Assembly (NCBI GenBank): GCA_002314835.1
Contig: DCHM01000036.1
Span: 1,649 to 14,659 of the forward strand
Length of the DNA: 13,011 nt
Direction: 5' to 3'
Source: Clostridiales bacterium UBA1752
GTDB taxonomy: Bacteria > Bacillota > Clostridia > Oscillospirales > CAG-382
Below, piece after piece: positions 1 through 6,299 of this stretch (the first letter of the stretch is position 1; each line of letters starts with the position of its first letter). The translations under genes were made by a program, and so were the position numbers. The notes beneath the pieces were generated by a model. The model was not told the DNA's origin, did not search any database, and saw nothing but the letters and a program-made list of their open reading frames with translations.

Positions 1-558
1 TATTCAAGCTGGAACACTGCGGCAAACTCTTTGGGCCTCGGCTTTTCAATGGCTATTGCGAGGTATTTGTATTTAAACAATGCAAAGTACGTGACTCAGG
101 ACAGCCACATCGGTTTTATCAAAACAATGACATTTGCATATATCAAAGACATCAGTTATAAAAACTGCGGTTTTAGAATAGAAGACGCAAAGTCAACAGC
201 CAAAAACGGGTTTATCTATATGCAAAACAAGATAAACTCATCGCCTGTCGTCACGAGTTTAAACCCATATACGACTGTAAAATGTTCTAATGTGGTTTGC
301 TCAGATTACGTTTACCCGTGGAATAGGACGTTTGAGATGGTTTGCAAGATAGCCGTTGACGATGTCGAGCACATATCTGGAGATATAGACGGCGACGGAC
401 GCGTCGGCATGCTCGACTACGTAATGGCAAAACGTATATCAGACGGCAAGTACTCCCCGAGCAATACTCAAAAAAACGCAGCCGACACCGACGGCAACGG
501 CAACATCAACTCCAAGGACTGTGATAACATCAAAAAGGCAATACAAAAGAGGAGCTAA
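1..558 (+). CDS. C-terminal part of a DUF4127-like protein ending in a dockerin module (5' end outside window)
   Basis: The reading frame is open from base 1, so the start lies upstream; 185 residues are visible. The first residues (YSSWNTAANSLG) and the later PWNRTFE (about residues 106-112) resemble the conserved end of the DUF4127 family, whose function is unknown. From about residue 127 (base 379) there is a dockerin: two calcium loops of the pattern D-x-D-x-D/N-G with Asp at position 12 (D128/D130/D132/D139, then a second ADTDGNGNIN loop), each followed by a short helix. Dockerins bind cohesin domains on scaffoldins or cell-surface proteins, so the protein is probably exported and attached non-covalently to the surface; the signal peptide would lie upstream. 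The dockerin call is firm. The DUF4127 call rests on remembered family motifs and is moderate. No cohesin gene lies in the window. Confidence 0.8.
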   Translation, partial: YSSWNTAANSLGLGFSMAIARYLYLNNAKYVTQDSHIGFIKTMTFAYIKDISYKNCGFRIEDAKSTAKNGFIYMQNKINSSPVVTSLNPYTTVKCSNVVCSDYVYPWNRTFEMVCKIAVDDVEHISGDIDGDGRVGMLDYVMAKRISDGKYSPSNTQKNAADTDGNGNINSKDCDNIKKAIQKRS

Positions 559-574
559 GGCTCCTCTATTTTTT
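548..574. terminator. Hairpin terminator shared by convergent genes
   Basis: A perfect 8-bp inverted repeat (AGAGGAGC at 548-555, GCTCCTCT at 560-567) encloses a 4-nt loop. On the plus strand it is followed by A and six T, a good intrinsic terminator for the dockerin gene. Read on the minus strand it is followed by only a short T-run (TTTTGTAT), so for ruvX it is weaker. The plus-gene stop falls in the loop, and the ruvX stop overlaps the edge of the right arm. Confidence 0.8.
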
Positions 575-985
575 ATTCTTTTTCATATCAAGCCATGATT
601 GCAATATTATCTGGGCTGACAGAGTATCTATTAGTCCCCTGCGTTTGCGGCTTTTGGTGTCCGAAATATTCATATAAGTATATGCTTCTACAGTTGTGAG
701 CCTTTCGTCCATCATCTCAAAAGGCAAGCCTGTGGCAGCACTTAGCATTTCTGCATATCTCGTGCATCTGTCCGCTCTGTGCCCTTTTGTGCCGTCCATA
801 TTGACAGGACATCCTACCACTATATATTGTGCTCCGAGCTCTTTGAGCTTGATAGCCGACTTTGCCACCGCATCGTCCATGCCCGTAATCTTTATCATAC
901 CCTGAGGTGATGCCAATATTTCATCCGGGTCGCACGAGGCAAATCCCGTGCGCGCATCGCCAAAATCTATACCAACTACTATCAT
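566..985 (-). CDS. ruvX: RuvX/YqgF-family RNase H-fold nuclease (putative pre-16S rRNA nuclease / Holliday junction resolvase)
   Basis: The product has 139 residues, the usual length for this family. Family features visible are the N-terminal GIDFGDARTG strand with acidic D7, the VVGCPVNMDGTKG motif (about 57-69), DERLTT with E94, and IDTLSAQIIL with D120. These acidic residues match the metal-binding catalytic set of RNase H-fold YqgF proteins. Members of the family have been linked both to 5' maturation of 16S rRNA and to junction resolution, and the sequence does not separate these roles. The ATG at 985 is preceded by AGAGG four bases upstream. A strong sigma-A-type promoter lies just upstream, so it is probably a single-gene unit, convergent with the dockerin gene and divergent from nrdG. 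Confidence 0.93.
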   Translation of the reverse strand: MIVVGIDFGDARTGFASCDPDEILASPQGMIKITGMDDAVAKSAIKLKELGAQYIVVGCPVNMDGTKGHRADRCTRYAEMLSAATGLPFEMMDERLTTVEAYTYMNISDTKSRKRRGLIDTLSAQIILQSWLDMKKNKK

Positions 986-1014
986 ATAACCTCTTTTTAC
1001 ATTTTTATACTATG

Positions 1015-1043
1015 ACTATACCACCGTATTACTATTGTGTCAA
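1015..1043 (-). promoter_or_regulatory. Sigma-A-type promoter of ruvX
   Basis: Read on the minus strand, TTGACA (1043-1038) is separated by exactly 17 bp from TATAGT (1020-1015). The -10 box lies about 30 bp upstream of the ruvX ATG. Confidence 0.8.
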
Positions 1044-1124
1044 GATAGCATTTTGCACACATAGAGCAACGATTTAAGGCTCAAAACGCAGCAAAAATAT
1101 TTTTATTTTGTCTATTTTTTACCC

Positions 1125-1153
1125 TTGACAAACAACAATATATAGTTTATTAT
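1125..1153 (+). promoter_or_regulatory. Sigma-A-type promoter of the nrdG-nrdD-trxB operon
   Basis: TTGACA at 1125-1130, a 17-bp spacer and TATTAT at 1148-1153 form a near-consensus promoter. The -10 box is 34 bp upstream of the nrdG ATG. The first NrdR-box-like repeat occupies the spacer, so a bound repressor would block RNA polymerase. Confidence 0.82.
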
Positions 1154-1180
1154 TAATCACGATAGCACAATATATAGAGG
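1133..1180 (+). promoter_or_regulatory. Pair of NrdR-box-like operator sites (1133-1148 and 1165-1180)
   Basis: The 11-mer ACAATATATAG occurs twice, at 1135-1145 and 1167-1177, exactly 32 bp apart, close to three helical turns. The core CAATATATAG fits the central part of the published NrdR consensus (CwAtATaTwG inside a 16-nt box); the flanks fit less well. NrdR is an ATP-cone repressor that binds paired boxes about three turns apart upstream of ribonucleotide reductase genes. Box 1 lies between -35 and -10. Box 2 lies downstream of -10 and reaches the ribosome binding site. The location before a class III RNR operon strongly supports the call; nrdR itself is not in the window. Confidence 0.72.
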
Positions 1181-1187
1181 TACGGTT

Positions 1188-1883
1188 ATGATATTCGGAG
1201 GGCTACGCAAACTCACGTTGCTCGATTTCCCCACAAAAACGGCTTGCACGCTGTTTACCAAAGGTTGCAACTACCGTTGCCCTTTTTGCCACAACGCATC
1301 GCTCGTTACGCATACTGAAGATGCAGAGCAGATAGACAGTGCCGAGGTCATTGCCTTCCTCAAAAAACGCATAGGCGTACTTGACGGTGTAGCCATCACA
1401 GGCGGTGAGCCGCTGATGTATAACGAGCTGTACGATTTTATCAAAGAGGTCAAATCTCTCGGTTTCCTCGTAAAACTCGATACCAACGGCAGCTTTCCCG
1501 ACAGATTAAAGCGCTTGATAGACGACGGCTTGCTCAACTACGTAGCTATGGACATCAAAAACTCGAGAGAGCTATACGACGTTACTATCGGAGTTACTGG
1601 AATGCTAGCAAAAGTGGAGCAGAGCATCGAAATACTAAAAAACAGCAGCATAGATTACGAGTTCCGCACCACGGTCGTCAACGAGTTTCACGACCCGAGC
1701 GTTTTCGCAGACATAGCACAGTGGCTACAAGGCGCAAAGCACTATTACTTGCAGGTATTTACCGATTCGGGCGACCTTATTGGCAAAGGCATGCACGCCA
1801 TGAGCAAAGACGATATGCTGCTGTCACTTAACAATGCAAAAAAATATATTCCGCAGGCAGAAATACGCGGAGACATGAAATAA
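1188..1883 (+). CDS. nrdG: Anaerobic ribonucleoside-triphosphate reductase activating protein (radical SAM)
   Basis: The 231-residue product is a radical SAM enzyme. The three cysteines that bind the [4Fe-4S] cluster are C27, C31 and C34 in GCNYRCPFCHN, and the SAM-binding TGGEP motif is at residues 71-75. The opening (GGLRKLTLLDFPTKTACTLF) is typical of the longer NrdG type found beside nrdD in clostridia and archaea. The enzyme cleaves S-adenosylmethionine to make the glycyl radical on NrdD and works in the anaerobic cytoplasm. The ATG at 1188 has AGAGG seven bases upstream. It is the first gene of the operon, 11 bp before nrdD. Pyruvate formate-lyase activase is the main alternative by fold, but the adjacent nrdD settles the assignment. 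Confidence 0.93.
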   Translation: MIFGGLRKLTLLDFPTKTACTLFTKGCNYRCPFCHNASLVTHTEDAEQIDSAEVIAFLKKRIGVLDGVAITGGEPLMYNELYDFIKEVKSLGFLVKLDTNGSFPDRLKRLIDDGLLNYVAMDIKNSRELYDVTIGVTGMLAKVEQSIEILKNSSIDYEFRTTVVNEFHDPSVFADIAQWLQGAKHYYLQVFTDSGDLIGKGMHAMSKDDMLLSLNNAKKYIPQAEIRGDMK

Positions 1884-1894
1884 GGAGCAAAACA

Positions 1895-4276
1895 ATGTAT
1901 CAGGTAAAAAAGAGAAACGGCTCTGTCGCAGAGTTTGACATCACCAAGATTTCCGGAGCTATTACGCTCGCATTTGAGGCACTCGAAAAGCAGTATAACC
2001 CCTCGGTTATCGACTTTCTCGCTCTCAAAGTAACGGCAGATTTTGAGAACAAAATTAAAGAGGGCTTTATTGCCGTCGAGGATATTCAGGACAGCGTAGA
2101 AAACGTCCTCGTCCAAGCCGGATATGCAGACGTTGCAAAGGCTTACATTCTTTATCGCCGTCAGCGCGAAAAGATGCGTAACATGCAGTCAACATATCTT
2201 GACTACAAGTCCACGGTTGATCAGTATCTCAAGATGAATGACTGGCGCGTAAAAGAAAATTCTACCGTCACTTATTCCGTCGGAGGTCTTATACTCTCAA
2301 ACTCAGGTGCAATCACGGCTAACTATTGGCTCTCCGAGATATACGATGACGAAGTCGCAAACGCTCACCGCAATGCCGACATTCACCTCCACGACCTCAG
2401 CATGCTGACAGGTTACTGCGCAGGCTGGTCGCTCAAGCAGCTCATTAAAGAGGGTCTCGGCGGCGTCACCGGCAAGATTACCTCCGCACCTGCAAAGCAC
2501 CTCGCTACTCTCTGCAACCAGATGGTTAACTTCCTAGGCATTATGCAGAATGAATGGGCAGGCGCTCAGGCTTTCTCTTCCTTTGATACTTACCTCGCTC
2601 CTTTTGTAAAAAACGACAATCTCTCTTACGACGCAGTTAAAAAGTGCATTGAGAGCTTTATCTACGGTGTAAATACTCCGTCCAGATGGGGCACTCAGGC
2701 GCCTTTCTCCAACATCACACTTGACTGGACCGTTCCCAACGACCTTGCAGAGCTCAACTGCATCATCGGCGGCAAAGAAATGCCATTTAAATATAAGGAC
2801 TGCAAAGCCGAAATGGATATGGTTAACCGTGCCTTTATCGAAACGATGATAGAGGGCGATGCCAACGGACGCGGATTCCAGTATCCTATCCCTACGTACT
2901 CTATTACGCGTGACTTTGACTGGTCTGATACCGAAAATAACAAGCTCCTCTTTGAGATGACCGCAAAGTACGGCACACCTTATTTCTCCAACTACATCAA
3001 CAGTGATATGGAGCCCACCGACGTTAGGTCTATGTGCTGCAGACTGCGCCTCGACCTCAGAGAGCTTCGCAAAAAGTCAGGCGGCTTCTTTGGCAGCGGT
3101 GAGAGCACCGGCTCTATTGGCGTCGTCACTATCAATATGCCCCGTATTGCTTACCTCTCTAAAACTCCCGAAGAGTTTTACAAGCGCCTCGATCACCTCA
3201 TGGACATTGCGGCTCGCTCGCTCGATACAAAGCGCAAGGTTATCACCAAGTTGCTCGAAGAGGGTCTGTATCCATACACAAAGAGATACCTCGGCACGTT
3301 TGACAATCACTTTTCAACTATTGGTCTTGTCGGCATGAACGAGGCTTGCCTCAATGCTTGCTGGCTCAAGGACGACCTTACTCACAAGGACGCTCAGGAG
3401 TTTACAAAAGACGTTCTCAACCACATGAGAGAGCGCCTGTCTGATTATCAGGTCAAGTACGGTGCCCTCTTTAACCTCGAAGCAACTCCTGCCGAATCAA
3501 CCTCGTATCGTCTCGCAAAGCACGACAAAAAGCATTATCCCGACATTGTTACAGCCAGCGAAGGTGCCGACGCTACTCCTTATTATACTAATAGTTCTCA
3601 TCTCCCCGTAGGCTATACTGACGATATTTTTGCAGCTCTTGATATACAGGACGACCTGCAGACGCTATATACCTCCGGCACGGTATTCCACGCCTTCCTC
3701 GGTGAAAAACTACCCGACTGGCGCTCTGCCGCAAAGCTCGTCCGCAAGATTGCCGAAAATTACAGACTGCCTTATTACACCATGTCTCCTACTTACTCGG
3801 TATGCAAGAACCACGGCTATATCGCAGGCGAAATCTACGAATGCCCCGAATGCGGCGAAAGAACCGAGGTTTACAGCCGTATCACAGGCTATTACCGCCC
3901 CGTTCAAAACTGGAACGTCGGCAAGCGCGAAGAGTTTGAACAAAGAGTGGAATACAACGTTGATACCGCTCTCAACAAAAACGTTGACGGCCGTATGGAT
4001 AACGTATGCAAATGCGATAGCAAAACCGCAGTCGATGTCGAAGGTAAAAAGCTGATACTCTTTGCAACTCGCACCTGTCCTAACTGCAAGCTTGCCAAAA
4101 AGTTCCTCGACGGTGCAGGCATTGCATACGACGTCGTTATAGCTGACGAAGACGCTGCAAAGGCAGAAGAATTCGGCATCCGCCAAGCTCCCACTCTCGT
4201 AGTTATCGAAAACGGAGCTATGCAAAAGATTGTCAACGTCTCCAACATTCGCAAATACATTGACGAAAACAGCTGA
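1895..4276 (+). CDS. nrdD: Class III anaerobic ribonucleoside-triphosphate reductase with fused C-terminal redoxin domain
   Basis: The 793-residue enzyme reduces ribonucleoside triphosphates to deoxyribonucleotides. An N-terminal ATP-cone (about 1-95, starting MYQVKKRNGSVAEFD) gives allosteric control. The barrel contains MCCRLRLD with C381/C382, one of which should be the thiyl-radical cysteine, followed by TGSIGVVTINMPRIAYL. Near the C-terminus a zinc-site pattern C637xxH640 and C650xxC653 precedes RITGYYRPVQNWN, where G665 is the predicted glycyl-radical residue. Ordinary NrdD ends soon after this. Here a linker leads to an extra domain (about 717-793) with CPNC (C728, C731) and a cis-proline-type QAPT (P766), a thioredoxin/glutaredoxin/NrdH-like fold. 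This suggests a disulfide-recycling enzyme using its own redoxin, not formate, as electron donor; that part is inferred. GGAG precedes the ATG, and trxB begins 2 bp after the stop. Confidence 0.95.
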   Translation: MYQVKKRNGSVAEFDITKISGAITLAFEALEKQYNPSVIDFLALKVTADFENKIKEGFIAVEDIQDSVENVLVQAGYADVAKAYILYRRQREKMRNMQSTYLDYKSTVDQYLKMNDWRVKENSTVTYSVGGLILSNSGAITANYWLSEIYDDEVANAHRNADIHLHDLSMLTGYCAGWSLKQLIKEGLGGVTGKITSAPAKHLATLCNQMVNFLGIMQNEWAGAQAFSSFDTYLAPFVKNDNLSYDAVKKCIESFIYGVNTPSRWGTQAPFSNITLDWTVPNDLAELNCIIGGKEMPFKYKDCKAEMDMVNRAFIETMIEGDANGRGFQYPIPTYSITRDFDWSDTENNKLLFEMTAKYGTPYFSNYINSDMEPTDVRSMCCRLRLDLRELRKKSGGFFGSGESTGSIGVVTINMPRIAYLSKTPEEFYKRLDHLMDIAARSLDTKRKVITKLLEEGLYPYTKRYLGTFDNHFSTIGLVGMNEACLNACWLKDDLTHKDAQEFTKDVLNHMRERLSDYQVKYGALFNLEATPAESTSYRLAKHDKKHYPDIVTASEGADATPYYTNSSHLPVGYTDDIFAALDIQDDLQTLYTSGTVFHAFLGEKLPDWRSAAKLVRKIAENYRLPYYTMSPTYSVCKNHGYIAGEIYECPECGERTEVYSRITGYYRPVQNWNVGKREEFEQRVEYNVDTALNKNVDGRMDNVCKCDSKTAVDVEGKKLILFATRTCPNCKLAKKFLDGAGIAYDVVIADEDAAKAEEFGIRQAPTLVVIENGAMQKIVNVSNIRKYIDENS

Positions 4277-4278
4277 TT

Positions 4279-5187
4279 ATGTACGATATTGTTATTATAG
4301 GTGCAGGACCTGCAGGTCTTACCGCCTCAATATACGCTCGCAGAGCCGGAAAGTCGGTTTTGCTTTTAGAAAAAGAAAACTTCGGAGGACAGATTACACA
4401 GTCTCCCAAAGTTGAAAATTATCCTGCCTTCTGCGAAATCAGTGGCACGGAGCTCGCCGACAAAATGCTCGACCAAGCTACCAATCTCGGTGCTGACGTT
4501 GAGCTTGACGAGGTAACCGGCATACAAAAAACCGATAAAGGTTTTACAGTAAAAGGCGAAAGAGCCGATTATGACTGCAAGGCAGTAATCCTTTCCACCG
4601 GCTCAAAGCACCGCACTCTCGGGCTCGACAACGAGCAAGAGCTCGTAGGCAACGGCATTTCGTACTGTGCAGTATGCGACGGTGCGTTTTATGCAGGACA
4701 GACAGTCGCCGTTATCGGCGGTGGCAACTCTGCTTTGCAGGATGCGGTATTGCTGTCGGAAAGATGCAAAAAGGTTATAATTGTTCAAAACCTCTCTTTT
4801 CTTACGGGTGAAGAAGTCCTGCAAAAAAAGCTAAAGTCCCGCGATAACGTCACAATCATCGTTGACAACATAGCAAACAAGCTGATAGGCACCGAGGCCT
4901 TGACTGCGCTTGAAATCAAAAATACCATTACCGGCGAGATAACCACTCTGACTGTTGACGGAGTATTTGTAGCTATAGGTCAAAAGCCCGAGAACGAGCC
5001 TTTTAAGTCAAACGTTGACGTAAACAACTATGGATATATCGTTGCAGACGAAACCTGTGTTACCAAAGACAAAGGCATATTTGTCGCAGGTGACTGCCGT
5101 ACCAAAGGTATAAGGCAAATAACGACTGCTACGGCAGACGGAGCTACCGCCGCACTTGCCGCTTGCAGGTATATTGATTCACTCTAA
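4279..5187 (+). CDS. trxB: Thioredoxin reductase-like flavoprotein with atypical NAD(P)H site
   Basis: The 302-residue protein has the low-molecular-weight thioredoxin reductase layout: an FAD motif GAGPAG (8-13), a redox-active pair C130-A-V-C133-D, a second Rossmann motif GGGNSA (148-153 region) and the C-terminal FAD motif FVAGDCR (about 268-274). The usual HRRxxxR motif that holds the NADPH 2'-phosphate is missing: the stretch after the second Rossmann strand reads IIVQNLSFLTGEE (about 167-179). Electron donor is therefore uncertain (NADH, or ferredoxin/flavodoxin as in some clostridial relatives). Its ATG is two bases after the nrdD stop and no good ribosome binding site is seen, so translation is probably coupled. 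The natural partner is the redoxin domain fused to NrdD, though free thioredoxins may also be substrates. Confidence 0.88.
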   Translation: MYDIVIIGAGPAGLTASIYARRAGKSVLLLEKENFGGQITQSPKVENYPAFCEISGTELADKMLDQATNLGADVELDEVTGIQKTDKGFTVKGERADYDCKAVILSTGSKHRTLGLDNEQELVGNGISYCAVCDGAFYAGQTVAVIGGGNSALQDAVLLSERCKKVIIVQNLSFLTGEEVLQKKLKSRDNVTIIVDNIANKLIGTEALTALEIKNTITGEITTLTVDGVFVAIGQKPENEPFKSNVDVNNYGYIVADETCVTKDKGIFVAGDCRTKGIRQITTATADGATAALAACRYIDSL

Positions 5188-5202
5188 AGCATAAAAATAA
5201 AC

Positions 5203-5221
5203 CGGCAGATTGATTCTGCCG
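5203..5221. terminator. Bidirectional hairpin between trxB and mntP
   Basis: A perfect 7-bp stem CGGCAGA/TCTGCCG (5203-5209, 5215-5221) has a TTGAT loop. On the plus strand ATTTTGATT follows; on the minus strand GTTTATTTTTATG follows. It sits 15 bp after the trxB stop and 15 bp after the mntP stop, and probably ends transcription from both sides. Confidence 0.75.
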
Positions 5222-5236
5222 ATTTTGATTAATTGA

Positions 5237-5839
5237 TTAAAACAGCAATCCTTCGATAACCATTTTTACACCTATCAGTATCAACACAATACCGCCTGCA
5301 ATCTGAGCCTTTTGTCTGAACTTTGAGCCCAAAAAGCTACCCATCTTTACACCGATAAATGACAAAGCAAAGGTTATCACACCGATGCAGGCGATAGCGA
5401 CAAACATATAGGTATATGTCTTTGAGTCGAGCCTCAGCGATACGCCGACTGCCAATGCGTCTATACTGGTTGCCACCGCCATGGCAAACATTGTGCCAAA
5501 TCCGAGAGATGCACTCTTGACGTCACATTCAGTATCTTTTGACTCCCTTATCATATTAATACCTATTATCGAGAGCAAAACAAAAGCTATCCAATGGTCA
5601 ATGCTTTCAACTATGCTATTTGCCGAAGTCCCTGCGAGCAGATTGTATAAAAGGTCGATAAGCACGTATCCTAAAAAAGGCATTAGAGCCTGAAAGCCGC
5701 CAAACCACGTACCGACTATCGTCGCGCTCTTTGCATCGGCCTTTTGCATCGCCAGTCCCTTACACACCGATACGGCGAGGGCATCCATCGACAAAGATAC
5801 TCCGAGCATAAATATCACTATAAAATCAGCAAACTGCAC
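5237..5839 (-). CDS. mntP: MntP-family manganese efflux pump
   Basis: This 200-residue polytopic membrane protein shows the family's two related halves. The first contains LSMDALAVS (16-24, D19) and the second ATSIDALAVG (123-132, D127); these aspartates correspond to conserved functional residues in MntP. GTWFGGFQALMPFLG (43-57) is another family motif, and about six hydrophobic helices are visible. It should export Mn2+ across the cytoplasmic membrane. The start is GTG (5839-5837), preceded by GGGGGG six bases upstream. The roughly 50-nt leader between promoter and start is too short for a yybP-ykoY manganese riboswitch, so that form of control is absent here. It is convergent with trxB and divergent from the small Fe-S protein gene. 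Confidence 0.9.
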   Translation of the reverse strand: MQFADFIVIFMLGVSLSMDALAVSVCKGLAMQKADAKSATIVGTWFGGFQALMPFLGYVLIDLLYNLLAGTSANSIVESIDHWIAFVLLSIIGINMIRESKDTECDVKSASLGFGTMFAMAVATSIDALAVGVSLRLDSKTYTYMFVAIACIGVITFALSFIGVKMGSFLGSKFRQKAQIAGGIVLILIGVKMVIEGLLF

Positions 5840-5869
5840 TTAAATCCCCCCAAAAAAGTTTGTGAAAAC

Positions 5870-5898
5870 ACTATAACACATACAGAACGAAAAGTCAA
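5870..5898 (-). promoter_or_regulatory. Sigma-A-type promoter of mntP
   Basis: On the minus strand TTGACT (5898-5893), a 17-bp spacer and TATAGT (5875-5870) lie about 31 bp upstream of the GTG start. The opposite strand carries TATAAC at 5872-5877, a possible -10 for the divergent gene, but no matching -35 is evident. Confidence 0.72.
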
Positions 5899-5912
5899 TA
5901 ATGAGGTACGAC

Positions 5913-6110
5913 ATGATAAAGCTAAATCCCGACGCAGAGATAGTTAAAATCGTAAAAGAAGGGCTCAAAAAAACAGGCGGCTACTGCCCCTGCCGCAGAG
6001 AAAAGACGCCTGACTACAAGTGTATGTGCAAAGAATTCAGAGATCAGATAGCAGACCCCGAGTTTGAAGGCTTTTGCCATTGTATGCTATATTATAAGAC
6101 AAAAGACTAA
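5913..6110 (+). CDS. Small ferredoxin-thioredoxin reductase catalytic-chain-like Fe-S protein
   Basis: The 65-residue protein carries three cysteine pairs: CPC (25-27), CMC (37-39) and CHC (55-57). The catalytic chain of ferredoxin-thioredoxin reductase has CPC-x16-CPC-x8-CHC; here it is CPC-x9-CMC-x15-CHC. The first-to-last spacing (27 residues) is the same, but the middle pair is shifted by seven. By analogy C25, C37, C39 and C55 would hold a [4Fe-4S] cluster, with C27 and C57 forming the active disulfide that passes ferredoxin electrons to thioredoxins. No variable-chain gene is adjacent. An in-frame ATG at 5901 exists, but GAGG at 5903-5906 is six bases before the ATG at 5913, which is therefore preferred. 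It may also be an independent redox protein of unknown partner. Confidence 0.82.
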   Translation: MIKLNPDAEIVKIVKEGLKKTGGYCPCRREKTPDYKCMCKEFRDQIADPEFEGFCHCMLYYKTKD

Positions 6111-6118
6111 AATAAAAC

Positions 6119-6147
6119 TTGACATTGCAAAGCGTCTGTGATATTAT
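6119..6147 (+). promoter_or_regulatory. Sigma-A-type promoter of tRNA-Pro
   Basis: TTGACA (6119-6124), a 17-bp spacer and TATTAT (6142-6147) lie 15 bp before the mature tRNA 5' end. It starts 8 bp after the stop of the Fe-S protein gene. Confidence 0.82.
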
Positions 6148-6162
6148 ACTAAGGTACGCTTA

Positions 6163-6236
6163 CGGGGTGTGGCTCAGTTTGGTAGAGCGCTTGGTTCGGG
6201 ACCAAGAGGCCGAAGGTTCAAATCCTTTCACTCCGA
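6163..6236 (+). tRNA. tRNA-Pro (anticodon CGG)
   Basis: A complete 74-nt cloverleaf can be drawn: acceptor CGGGGTG/CACTCCG with one G-U pair, D-stem GCTC/GAGC with GG in the loop, anticodon stem CTTGG/CCAAG with loop TTCGGGA (anticodon CGG at 6197-6199), a five-base variable region, and T-stem GAAGG/CCTTT with TTCAAAT loop. The discriminator base is A6236. CCA is not encoded (TTA follows), so the CCA end must be added enzymatically. The anticodon reads codon CCG. Confidence 0.95.
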
Positions 6237-6239
6237 TTA

Positions 6240-6274
6240 GAGAACACAGCTATTCCGTTGTGTTCTCATTTTTT
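6240..6274 (+). terminator. Intrinsic terminator after tRNA-Pro
   Basis: A perfect 9-bp stem GAGAACACA/TGTGTTCTC (6240-6248, 6259-6267) with a 10-nt loop is followed by A and six T (6269-6274). It starts four bases after the tRNA and ends 25 bases before the PHP gene start. Confidence 0.88.
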
Positions 6275-6299
6275 AATATCTAAGTTTAAGGTGATAGAA

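Noticed and set aside
1188..1883. Pyruvate formate-lyase activating enzyme
   Set aside because: The radical-SAM motifs alone would allow it, but the gene is co-transcribed with nrdD and has the NrdG-type N-terminus.
3710..4225. Long open frame (171 codons) antisense to the end of nrdD, and an overlapping plus-strand frame at 3630-4055
   Set aside because: They are shadows of the strongly conserved nrdD coding frame; their translations have no recognisable motifs and no ribosome binding site or promoter is seen.
5840..5900. Possible manganese (yybP-ykoY) riboswitch before mntP
   Set aside because: The promoter lies about 30 bp before the GTG start, leaving far too little leader for that aptamer.
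6258..6299. Upstream GTG extension of the PHP protein
   Set aside because: The added residues would be encoded by the tRNA terminator hairpin and have no ribosome binding site; AAGGTGAT fits the ATG at 6300.
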